The notes below the pieces were generated by a model, which was not told where the DNA came from, ran no database searches, and saw only the letters and a list, made by a program, of their open reading frames with translations. Below, piece by piece: positions 6,268 to 11,904 of a stretch of DNA of 14,861 nt; position 1 is the stretch's first letter, and each line of letters begins with the position of its first letter. The translations under genes were made by a program, and so were the position numbers. Location of the stretch: contig JAHIST010000098.1 of the NCBI GenBank assembly GCA_018818145.1, forward strand, positions 1 through 14,861, given 5' to 3'. Source of the stretch: Patescibacteria group bacterium. Its GTDB lineage: Bacteria > Patescibacteriota > Minisyncoccia > Portnoybacterales > GWB1-42-6.

Positions 6268-6727
6268 AGGGTTTGGCAATCTCCAACGGATCTATTTGAT
6301 AATCTTGGTCTGCTTCTTTTTCCAGCTCCTGCTGGAGCGCGGCTATTTCTTTTTCAATTTCCAGCATCTCTTTGTTTTCCTTTTTATTATTTGGCTCTAT
6401 CTTTGGCTTTTCCAGGGCGGCCGTAACTGCTCCGGCCACGACATATTCCAGAATTTTCCGCTTTTTATCAAAAATATTCTTTCTGATGGAACAATTCAAA
6501 AGCTCGTTCAAAAATTCGCCTTTTAAATCTTTTATCTGCTTGCCGGTCAATTTATTTTTGCTTTTTAAAAAAACATTAATTTCTTTTTTAGAATTACCCT
6601 TTAAATCAATGAAGGCGCGGTCAGCAAAAGCATAAGCCGCGTTCCGAACCGCTTCCAACGGATAAATTTTTAGATTTAAAATAAAAACTATCCCCTTATT
6701 TTTTAAATCTGTTTTAGTTTTTTTCAT
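6239..6727 (-). CDS. hxsD: His-Xaa-Ser system protein HxsD, with C-terminal extension
   Basis: A 162-residue protein. Residues 13-106 match my memory of HxsD: a strand (IVFILNLKIYPLEAV), then NAAYAFADRAFIDLKG, a charged strand, and the helical EFLNELLNCSIRKNIFDKKRKILEYVVAGAVTAAL. HxsD is a small partner found beside HxsB and HxsC; a role in precursor recognition is plausible but not shown by sequence. HxsD proteins are usually near 100 residues. Here about 55 more follow: a Lys/Glu-rich coiled-coil-like stretch (NKEMLEIEKEIAALQQELEKEA) and a basic end, KSSKKRK. The ATG touches the stop codon of the surface-protein gene (TAAATG), and the 3' end overlaps hxsB, so translation of all three is probably coupled. 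Confidence 0.85.
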   Translation of the reverse strand: MKKTKTDLKNKGIVFILNLKIYPLEAVRNAAYAFADRAFIDLKGNSKKEINVFLKSKNKLTGKQIKDLKGEFLNELLNCSIRKNIFDKKRKILEYVVAGAVTAALEKPKIEPNNKKENKEMLEIEKEIAALQQELEKEADQDYQIDPLEIAKPYGKSSKKRK

Positions 6728-8500
6728 TTAAGGCGGGTAAATCCAGCCCGAATCAGCGCCGTTGCTGTCCCAAACCTTAACTCGCCAATAATAAGTGGTT
6801 CCATAAACAACCCGGTCTGGGCTGGGCGAGCCCGAGACTAAAACGGCCTGCGTATTCGTAGTCGGACTGGGGTTATTTAAGCCGCTGACTGTCCTGTCAA
6901 CAACCGGCGAACTGAAATCACTGTTGTCGTCAACTTGGAATTGAAATTGGCTCTCGTTGCTGCCGCTGGGGTCGCAAAAACTCCAAGAGAAAAGATACGC
7001 CGGATTGGCACTGCAATAATTTGGCGAAGTAATCTGCAAATTAGAAGCGGTGGGCGGATTAGAGGTGTAATCCCACCATAATCTTATCCGGGCATCGCCG
7101 CCGTTCTCATACCAACGGAGAGTAACATTTCGGGAGCCAGCGGGTATGTTGAGGACAGAAGAATCATTTTGGATTGCGCCGTGGTCAGTCCAGTTAGAGA
7201 TAACAACGCCAAATCCGTCAACAGTGAGTTCTACCCCGTCATCGGAAATTGTGTGAAAAGTATATAATCCGCCCTGAAAATTAATCCTGCCTCGCCAGAT
7301 GCCAGAGACTGAATCAACTTTCCCAGTGGCATCAACTTGGCCAGCGCCCCAGTTGCGGTCAAATCCGGCCCAAGCTCCGACTGGCGAAGGAGTGAAAGCA
7401 TCATCAAATTGAGCAAGGCTGGGGTCAGCGCCCCAAGAAGCACCAATACCGTCAAAATAACAGACATGAAAAGTGTTGTTATTATAGACGGTGCTGCAGA
7501 CAGACAGAGGAGTAGTAACAAAAGTGTTGTCTCCATTAGCCCAAGCTGTCCAGGTACACAGCTGACTGGCCGAAGTAGTCCAAGGTCGAGGGCCGGCTAC
7601 TGTTTTATTTTTGGTATCTCCGCAGACAGCCACTCGCCAATAATAAGTGCCGGATGGCAAAACGCTGGTCTGGACCGATGTGTTCGCACCCGGCTGGGGG
7701 ACAGAATTCCACTCCGGCGAGCTAAAATCGCTGTTATTATCAACTTGAACATGCCAACGTTCTTGAGCGCTGTTCCAACTGCTCCAATTCAAAATAGGAC
7801 GAGTCGGATCACTGCCAGTAACCGCGCCGGTGGTCACGCCGATATTGGCGCCGTGAGGAAAACCATTAGGATTTGAGTGAGGAATATTTGTATCTGCCGG
7901 ATTAACCAAATTCGCCTCATCAGGCGAATTTCTGGTGCCGGAAGCCCAAAGGGTCACGCTAATATCTCCATTATAATAAGCAGTACACACATAACAGGGA
8001 TAAGGGGAACCCGTATCAAGATCATAACAGGTGTCCCAATAACCAGCAGTGCATTCAGGCGGACACTTCCATTGAGGAAGCTCACCTGTATCAATATCTC
8101 CTCCAAACCAATAGGCGTTGCGCGCTATGATTGTAAAGTAAGTCACGCCGGAACTTAAAGGGTCCCCGCCCGCTCTATTCCACATGGTAGGAATCACCTC
8201 CCAGGATAAAGGGCCATTAACCCTATTAGCATAGTAAACAATATTAGCGCCCTCACTATTTTCTGTCAGATACAGATTTCTGGTTCCGTCAGATTTAATT
8301 GCCGTATTAAAATCTCTCCATGCAAAGTCCATACTGCAATTGCCGCTGTATGTTCCAAGGTTCTGGCTCCAGGGATAACCAGCTTGCGCCTCTTTGTCAG
8401 CCGCAAAAAAATCCAACAAGAATATAGCGGCAGATAAAACAAAAAACAGCAAAATCGCTTTAGAAATTTTTTTTGAAAATATTTTTCTGATAATTCTCAT
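6728..8500 (-). CDS. Secreted surface protein with PA14 and fibronectin-like domains
   Basis: A 590-residue exported protein. Residues 14-33 are hydrophobic (KAILLFFVLSAAIFLLDFF) and EAQA|GYPW at 37-44 is a good signal peptidase I site. A Trp/Tyr-rich N-terminal region (41-225) includes four cysteines at 146-172. A fibronectin-like module at about 230-330 carries VQVDNNSDFSSPEW and SGTYYWRVAV. A PA14 domain at about 340-480 has YTFHTISDDGVELTVDG and LRWYENGGDARIRLWW; PA14 domains bind carbohydrate or mediate adhesion in many proteins. A second fibronectin-like module (485-590) with VDDNSDFSSP and TTYYWRVKVWD ends the chain. It stops abruptly after DSGWIYPP; related surface proteins usually continue after this module, so truncation is possible. 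No cell-wall anchor is visible. It precedes the hxs genes with no gap and probably shares their promoter. Confidence 0.85.
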   Translation of the reverse strand: MRIIRKIFSKKISKAILLFFVLSAAIFLLDFFAADKEAQAGYPWSQNLGTYSGNCSMDFAWRDFNTAIKSDGTRNLYLTENSEGANIVYYANRVNGPLSWEVIPTMWNRAGGDPLSSGVTYFTIIARNAYWFGGDIDTGELPQWKCPPECTAGYWDTCYDLDTGSPYPCYVCTAYYNGDISVTLWASGTRNSPDEANLVNPADTNIPHSNPNGFPHGANIGVTTGAVTGSDPTRPILNWSSWNSAQERWHVQVDNNSDFSSPEWNSVPQPGANTSVQTSVLPSGTYYWRVAVCGDTKNKTVAGPRPWTTSASQLCTWTAWANGDNTFVTTPLSVCSTVYNNNTFHVCYFDGIGASWGADPSLAQFDDAFTPSPVGAWAGFDRNWGAGQVDATGKVDSVSGIWRGRINFQGGLYTFHTISDDGVELTVDGFGVVISNWTDHGAIQNDSSVLNIPAGSRNVTLRWYENGGDARIRLWWDYTSNPPTASNLQITSPNYCSANPAYLFSWSFCDPSGSNESQFQFQVDDNSDFSSPVVDRTVSGLNNPSPTTNTQAVLVSGSPSPDRVVYGTTYYWRVKVWDSNGADSGWIYPP

Positions 8501-8553
8501 TTTAAAACATTTTTAATTAAGGGGGAATTTTTGAAAGTCCGCTGCTTATTTCA

Positions 8554-8562
8554 ATTATACCA
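8554..8562 (-). promoter_or_regulatory. Extended -10 promoter for the surface-protein/hxs operon
   Basis: The minus strand reads TGGTATAAT here, an extended -10 box, 53 bases before the ATG at 8500. No good -35 box lies at 16-18 bases, which is acceptable for an extended -10 promoter. It is the only strong candidate before the series of closely spaced genes down to position 1. Confidence 0.55.
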
Positions 8563-8606
8563 CAAAAAGATTAGCGCTAAAACAGCTTGTCCACACCCTT
8601 TGTCTA

Positions 8607-8631
8607 TCTGTCGATGTCGGACAGCGACAGA
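8607..8631 (-). terminator. Hairpin after the prepilin peptidase gene
   Basis: TCTGTCG at 8607-8613 pairs with CGACAGA at 8625-8631, and the loop contains a further TGTC/GACA pair. It lies 7-31 bases beyond the pilD stop, before the promoter at 8557. No T-run follows on the minus strand, so it is a weak terminator at best, or another dispersed palindrome. Confidence 0.35.
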
Positions 8632-8637
8632 TTGAAA

Positions 8638-9648
8638 TTACAGCAAAAAAGAAAAATACCAGTTTATTATTGCCGAACCGAAAAAGAAAGAGACTAATGT
8701 CCCGCTGATTAAAAACGGGCCGAAGGGAATTTGGGATTTTAGAGTCTTTTGTTTGGCGACGATTAAGCCAAGCCCAACCAACGCTCCGCTGCTAAAAGCC
8801 AGTAATAAAGCGACTAGGATATTCGGCCAGCCAAGGATAAGCCCCATTAAAAATGCCAGCTTGACATCGCCGACACCCATGCCTTTACCCTTGGTCACAA
8901 GTACGATGGCGAGAAAGAAAACGGCGGCCCCAACTGCTGAAAGAAAGTAAAAAAGAAACGGCCTCCAAATCCCAAATCCCCCGCCAGGGGCGAGGCTCGC
9001 CAAAGGCGGCAAATCCCAAATCCCAAACAAATTCCAATGACCAAAATTCAAAATCTCAAACACGCGGAATAAAACTACGACGATAATCGCCGGAAAAATT
9101 ATTTTGTCGGGAATAATGTAGTGGCGCAGATCGTAAGTGAAAATGACAATCAGAGAACATATAACAAATAACATATAACAAATAGTTATTAAAATTCCAA
9201 AATCCAAATGCCAAATTTCAAATAAATTCCAAAATCCAAATGCCAAATTATTCTTAATTCCTAATTCTTGATTCGTAATTCCTCCGACCGTCAACAAAAA
9301 GAGCGCGCCCGTCGCTATTTCAACTAACGGGTACTGCCAAGAGATTGGCTGGCTACAATACCGGCAGCGGCCGCGCAATACAAAAAAACTTAAAACCGGC
9401 ACTAAATCGTACCAGCGCAAAATTGCTCCGCAACGGGGGCAGTGAGAGCGTCCGCGGAGGACAGTCCTCCGTTTAAACGGAGGACTGTCCTCCGTTTCGG
9501 GTTCGCCCGTCTCCAGCCGGCAGACTTGTCCTGCCGCCTTTGGCGAGCCTCGCCTTTGGCGGGAGTTTAACCGAAGGATAATCACATTCAAAAAACTGCC
9601 GACGGCCAGGCCAAAAATAAATACAAAAAAATAAAATAAGAAATTCAT
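8638..9648 (-). CDS. pilD: Prepilin peptidase PilD (A24 family) with repeat insertions
   Basis: A 336-residue membrane aspartic peptidase that cleaves the class III leader of prepilins and usually methylates the new N-terminus. FGLAVGSFLNVIILRL (12-27) and the zinc-binding pairs CPRC (70, 73) and CRYC (95, 98) mark the N-terminal domain. The catalytic aspartates are Asp173 in TYDLRHYIIPD and Asp261 in GVGDVKL. It is longer than the usual 250-290 residues because repeats sit in the coding sequence. These are residues about 33-67 (palindromes at 9455-9560), about 122-165 (FGFWNLFEIWHLDFGI and ICYMLFVIC, from A/C-rich repeats) and about 199-230 (GHWNLFGIWDLPPLASLAPG). All keep the frame and fall in loops or hydrophobic segments. 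The substrates, three prepilins, are encoded just upstream. Activity is likely since all key residues remain. Confidence 0.92.
   Translation of the reverse strand: MNFLFYFFVFIFGLAVGSFLNVIILRLNSRQRRGSPKAAGQVCRLETGEPETEDSPPFKRRTVLRGRSHCPRCGAILRWYDLVPVLSFFVLRGRCRYCSQPISWQYPLVEIATGALFLLTVGGITNQELGIKNNLAFGFWNLFEIWHLDFGILITICYMLFVICSLIVIFTYDLRHYIIPDKIIFPAIIVVVLFRVFEILNFGHWNLFGIWDLPPLASLAPGGGFGIWRPFLFYFLSAVGAAVFFLAIVLVTKGKGMGVGDVKLAFLMGLILGWPNILVALLLAFSSGALVGLGLIVAKQKTLKSQIPFGPFLISGTLVSFFFGSAIINWYFSFLL
8990..9011. repeat. 22-bp repeat copy inside pilD (inverted relative to 9532-9553)
   Basis: This 22-base segment, starting GCGAGGCTCGCC, recurs exactly as its reverse complement at 9532-9553. It encodes part of the extra loop PPLASLAPG in PilD. 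Confidence 0.85.
9192..9248. repeat. 25-bp direct repeat encoding PilD hydrophobic insert
   Basis: The same 25 bases, AAATTCCAAAATCCAAATG and six more, occur at 9192-9216 and at 9224-9248. The 32-base offset makes them read in different frames (WHLDFG against AFGFWN). Nearby, ACATATAACAAATA is repeated at about 9156-9185, giving ICYMLFVI. Related A/C-rich repeats lie at 9012-9060, 11747-11876 and 14797-14820. Confidence 0.8.
9455..9494. repeat. Perfect 40-bp palindrome inside pilD
   Basis: The segment equals its own reverse complement over 40 bases: a 17-base arm beginning CGGAGGAC, TTTAAA in the centre, and the complementary arm. Each arm is itself nearly palindromic (CGGAGGAC-A-GTCCTCCG), so it can form cruciforms of two kinds. 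It encodes the unusual EDSPPFKRRTVLRG stretch before the zinc site. Confidence 0.9.
9532..9553. repeat. 22-bp repeat copy inside pilD
   Basis: Exact reverse complement of 8990-9011, within a double CGCCTTTGGCG-like palindrome reaching to about 9562. It encodes part of the additional loop after the first PilD membrane segment. Confidence 0.85.
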
Positions 9649-9678
9649 AAAAAAATCACCAAAAGATAATCTTCTGTC

Positions 9679-10164
9679 TCAAAAATTGTAAGCGCAGCAG
9701 TCAACAGTCTGTGGATTAACCGTGGTTTGTTTTACTCCCTTGGCAGTGGCGATTATATAACTGCCGCTTATTTTTTCTAATTCCACCCAAACGCAATAAC
9801 AGGTAGTATTCTGTCCCCTGTCTCTCCAATAATAAACCTGGCTGCCGGCATTGATCGGGTCAACAGGGACAATATTTAAATAAGGTTGAAGGGTCATGTC
9901 GCCGGCCAAAATCGCCCGCCGATTATCGTTTAAATCGGGGTAAGAAGCCGGAGTCTGCGCCTGATAATACATTTCCATTGCGGTGCTGATTTGGCGCACA
10001 TCCGACCATCTTCTGGCATCGCGGCTTTTTTGGCGGGCGTCTCCCAGCAAAACCAAAACAACAGAGGCCAAAAGTCCGATAATCGCGATAACCACCAAAA
10101 GCTCAATAAGGGTAAACCCCGTTAAAGTTTTTTGATTATTTCTCTTTAAAAATTTCTCCCTCAT
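9679..10164 (-). CDS. Type IV prepilin-like protein 1
   Basis: A 161-residue type IV pilin or pseudopilin. The class III leader ends KTLTG|FTLIELLVVIAIIG, with PilD cleavage after Gly16, Phe17 as new N-terminus and the conserved Glu at +5. The hydrophobic helix runs to about residue 40, followed by RQKSRDARRWSDVRQISTAMEMYYQ, the usual alpha-1 continuation of pseudopilins from this group. The C-terminal domain has VPVDPINAG and cysteines CYC and CC, which could form disulfides. It lies 30 bases upstream of pilD, its likely peptidase gene. A -10 box at 10198-10203 and the terminator at 10285-10322 suggest it can be expressed separately from the next pilin. Whether it is a major or minor pilin is not visible. 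Confidence 0.92.
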   Translation of the reverse strand: MREKFLKRNNQKTLTGFTLIELLVVIAIIGLLASVVLVLLGDARQKSRDARRWSDVRQISTAMEMYYQAQTPASYPDLNDNRRAILAGDMTLQPYLNIVPVDPINAGSQVYYWRDRGQNTTCYCVWVELEKISGSYIIATAKGVKQTTVNPQTVDCCAYNF

Positions 10165-10197
10165 TTTTTATATTTAAACCACTATTAAAGTATTTTT

Positions 10198-10225
10198 ATT
10201 ATACAATTTTAACCAAATGCCGGCA
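10198..10225 (-). promoter_or_regulatory. Promoter for prepilin 1 and pilD
   Basis: On the minus strand TATAAT (10198-10203) lies 33 bases before the ATG at 10164, with TTGCCG 17 bases further upstream as a partial -35 box. Confidence 0.5.
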
Positions 10226-10245
10226 AACTTTTTTGCTGCAGACCC

Positions 10246-10275
10246 CGCACCGTCCCGCTAGGCGGGACTGGTGCG
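10246..10275. repeat. GC-rich palindrome between two pilin genes
   Basis: CGCACCGTCCCGC pairs with GCGGGACTGGTGCG across a TAG loop, 13 pairs with one bulged T. It lies just beyond the terminator hairpin. It may be a dispersed palindromic repeat or strengthen termination. Confidence 0.7.
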
Positions 10276-10284
10276 TTGGGCGAC

Positions 10285-10322
10285 CAAAACAAAAACAGCC
10301 CTAAAAGACTGTTTTTGTTTTG
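10285..10322 (-). terminator. Hairpin terminator after prepilin 2
   Basis: CAAAACAAAAACAG at 10285-10298 pairs perfectly with CTGTTTTTGTTTTG at 10309-10322, a 14-bp stem with a ten-base loop. It begins 15 bases after the stop of the pilin gene. The T-rich arm gives the U-run in the minus-strand transcript. Confidence 0.75.
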
Positions 10323-10337
10323 CAAAAATTTTATAAA

Positions 10338-10805
10338 TTATAACGTAGCGCAGTTCACAGTAGTTGGAAGAGTAGTGGTTTCTTTCGTCCCTAATGGATT
10401 AGAAATTACATAGGTTGTATTAGGTGATTCTTTTTGCGCCCAGAAACAATAGCTACCTGCCGGGGCGGCAGGAGAATACCAAGTATAGTTTCTCCCTGTG
10501 ATTGGGTCTACGGGAACGGCCGCCATATAAGTTGTACCTCCGAACGCAATAGCTCCAGAAGGAGTACCTGCTAAGGCTGGCGGATAAACCGAGCCAGCCG
10601 CATCGTAATACATTTCCATTGCTAAGGCTACTTGGTGCAAATCTGAACTGCGTCGGGCGTCTCTGGCTTTAACTCTTGCTGTATTCAATGAAACCAAAAC
10701 GATAGTCGCCAAAATACCAATAATAGCAATAACCACCAATAATTCAATTAAAGTAAAACCCTTCGATGAACTCAGGGCAAGTCCTTTATTTTTCTTAAGT
10801 AACAT
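10338..10805 (-). CDS. Type IV prepilin-like protein 2, strongly translated
   Basis: A 155-residue prepilin. The leader MLLKKNKGLALSSSKG ends at Gly16 and the mature part begins FTLIELLVVIAIIGILATIV, with Glu at +5. RVKARDARRSSDLHQVALAMEMYY continues the long helix, and the globular part contains VPVDPITGRNYTWY, YCFWAQ and a final NCATL, so a Cys-Cys pair may close the C-terminal loop. It is a close paralogue of prepilin 1. It has the best ribosome site of the window (AAAGGAGGTG, 10 bases before the ATG), its own promoter, a structured leader and a terminator. These point to a highly expressed gene, possibly the major pilin; that is inference. The LALSSSKG leader segment lies in a stretch resembling a dispersed repeat. 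Confidence 0.92.
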   Translation of the reverse strand: MLLKKNKGLALSSSKGFTLIELLVVIAIIGILATIVLVSLNTARVKARDARRSSDLHQVALAMEMYYDAAGSVYPPALAGTPSGAIAFGGTTYMAAVPVDPITGRNYTWYSPAAPAGSYCFWAQKESPNTTYVISNPLGTKETTTLPTTVNCATL

Positions 10806-10815
10806 TTTAAAATTT

Positions 10816-10825
10816 CACCTCCTTT
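10816..10825 (-). promoter_or_regulatory. Strong Shine-Dalgarno site of prepilin 2
   Basis: The minus strand reads AAAGGAGGTG, ten bases before the ATG at 10805. Most other genes in the window lack such a site. Its GGTGA can also pair with the TCACC at about 10863-10867 in the leader. Confidence 0.85.
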
Positions 10826-10828
10826 CGT

Positions 10829-10917
10829 CACCCAGTGCATAATTTTATTTTTTATGCACTTTGGTGAGCGCCTGGCCTAACCGCAGCACATATCTTAATA
10901 TGCTCGAAAAGGCAGGC
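10829..10917 (-). promoter_or_regulatory. Structured 5' leader of prepilin 2
   Basis: Two hairpins can form. The first has AGTGCATAA (10834-10842) with TTATGCACT (10852-10860), extended by CACC/GGTG. The second has GCCTG..CC (10870-10877) with GGCAGGC (10911-10917) around an AGCA/TGCT inner pair. The TCACC of the first stem could instead pair with the Shine-Dalgarno GGTGA, so a switch between an open and closed site is possible. It does not match any riboswitch that I recognise. Confidence 0.45.
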
Positions 10918-10962
10918 ATTGATTATTTATTTTTGACCTTTGGTTTAAATTACTCTTTATTA

Positions 10963-10991
10963 ATTATAGTCTTTTTACACCACTAAGACAA
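10963..10991 (-). promoter_or_regulatory. Promoter of prepilin 2
   Basis: On the minus strand TTGTCT (10986-10991), a 17-base spacer and TATAAT (10963-10968). The predicted transcript would carry about 150 bases of leader before the ATG at 10805. Confidence 0.6.
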
Positions 10992-11020
10992 AAACGAGTT
11001 CTCCACAGGGTTGTCAGAAG

Positions 11021-11680
11021 TCACTGATTTATCTGATTACTGCAACCCCGAACCTGACCGATAATCGAACCTGTTTCTTGGCAATAGCGCAAAGTATAAG
11101 TTGTGCCCTGGGTATTACTGAGATAAAAATAATTAAAAACTTCCCCTGCAATTGTCTGACCGGCCTGAGGATCAGTTAAATTGCCCAAGAGAATCATTTC
11201 ATTTCTTAGAACCTGAGAAACAGCGTCGCTACCATTAATCACTATCTCTGTTGTTTGTATCGGGTAATAATTGTTTTTATTAATATACATAGCCAAGGCC
11301 TCATGCAAAGTTCTAATTTCAGAAACTCGGCGGGCATCCCGGCTTCTGGCCCGGCTTTCGCTCAAAACGGCGGTGGAGACCAAAACAAGAATCCCGAGAA
11401 TTGCAACAACGACCAGTAATTCTATTAGGGTGAACCCCGTTAGAAGTTTTACGGCTGACTGCCTGCTTTCGCAAAATTGAGCCGCAGGCGAGTTCGCCGA
11501 AAAACTATCATCTGGCCTTGGCGTCGGCTGGACTTCTAACGGGGTGAACCCCGTTAGAGATTTACCATTATTTAATTTACCGCCGCCAGAATTTTCACTC
11601 TTTAAAAAATCTGTTTTTAATAAAGAATGCTTCAAAATTTCTAACGGGGTAAAACCTGTTAGCTCTTTCTTCGCCTCCAT
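11021..11680 (-). CDS. Type IV prepilin-like protein 3 with repeated cleavage motifs
   Basis: A 219-residue prepilin-like protein with an unusual leader. The true class III motif KLLTG|FTLIELLVVVAILG comes only at residues 78-96 (cleavage after Gly82), followed by a normal hydrophobic helix and RARSRDARRVSEIRTLHEALAMYINKNNYYP. Two degenerate copies precede it, ELTGFTPLEI at 6-15 and SLTGFTPLEV at 41-50, neither with a hydrophobic helix behind it. The 82-residue leader is far longer than the usual 6-30. No ATG, GTG or TTG occurs in frame close to the third copy, so a short start is not available nearby. Each motif copy coincides with a DNA palindrome. Cysteines 70, in the leader, and two near the C-terminus are present. 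It may be a pseudopilin with a repeat-expanded leader, possibly still cleaved by PilD. Confidence 0.85.
   Translation of the reverse strand: MEAKKELTGFTPLEILKHSLLKTDFLKSENSGGGKLNNGKSLTGFTPLEVQPTPRPDDSFSANSPAAQFCESRQSAVKLLTGFTLIELLVVVAILGILVLVSTAVLSESRARSRDARRVSEIRTLHEALAMYINKNNYYPIQTTEIVINGSDAVSQVLRNEMILLGNLTDPQAGQTIAGEVFNYFYLSNTQGTTYTLRYCQETGSIIGQVRGCSNQINQ
11422..11443. repeat. Prepilin-motif repeat, copy 3 (true cleavage site)
   Basis: CTATTAGGGTGAACCCCGTT on the plus strand encodes TGFTLIE in the minus frame. It is an imperfect version of the palindrome at 11535-11558. Confidence 0.7.
11535..11558. repeat. Prepilin-motif palindrome, copy 2
   Basis: Arms TCTAACGGGG and CCCCGTTAGA are perfectly complementary around a four-base loop. 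In the minus frame it encodes the SLTGFTPLE stretch. Confidence 0.85.
11638..11662. repeat. Prepilin-motif palindrome, copy 1
   Basis: CTAACGGGGTAAAACCTGTT here is a diverged copy of the palindrome at 11535-11558, encoding ELTGFTPLE right after the start codon. Confidence 0.7.
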
Positions 11681-11746
11681 AAATTAAAGAGTAAAAATTC
11701 CTAAATTATTCTAATTTCTAATTAATCTAATTAATAACTACCAACT

Positions 11747-11876
11747 AAATCCCAAACAACAAATCCCAAATCACAAACAAATCACAATTTCCAAATTCAA
11801 AATTCAAAACGGTTTGGGATTTCGGTTATTGGAATTTGGGTATTATTTGTTATTTGGTGCTTGGGGTTTGAGATTT
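11747..11876. repeat. Long imperfect inverted repeat between pilC and prepilin 3
   Basis: The left arm (11747-11808) is rich in CAAAT/CCCAAA units, the right arm (11811-11876) in TTTGGG units, so the two fold into a long imperfect hairpin. It fills most of the 224-base gap between the two genes and resembles the A/C-rich repeats inside pilD. No gene is seen here. Confidence 0.65.
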
Positions 11877-11904
11877 GATTAATTAAAAATTAGACATTAA
11901 ACGC

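Noticed and set aside
7337..7876. 179-codon open frame on the plus strand
   Set aside because: It lies antisense within the surface-protein gene, whose minus frame shows clear PA14 and fibronectin-like sequence; the plus-frame product has no recognisable pattern.
9012..9260. A/C-rich repeats in pilD as a frameshift or assembly error
   Set aside because: The frame stays open through all inserts and the catalytic Asp, GxGD and zinc motifs lie in one frame on both sides.
10845..10919. 24-codon upstream reading frame in the prepilin 2 leader (starts MPAFSSILRY)
   Set aside because: It has no ribosome site at usual spacing and its codons overlap the hairpins; it could be a leader peptide but nothing shows translation.
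10870..10920. Leader RNA as a known c-di-GMP riboswitch controlling a pilin
   Set aside because: The conserved GEMM-type bases that I know are not present; only generic stems are seen.
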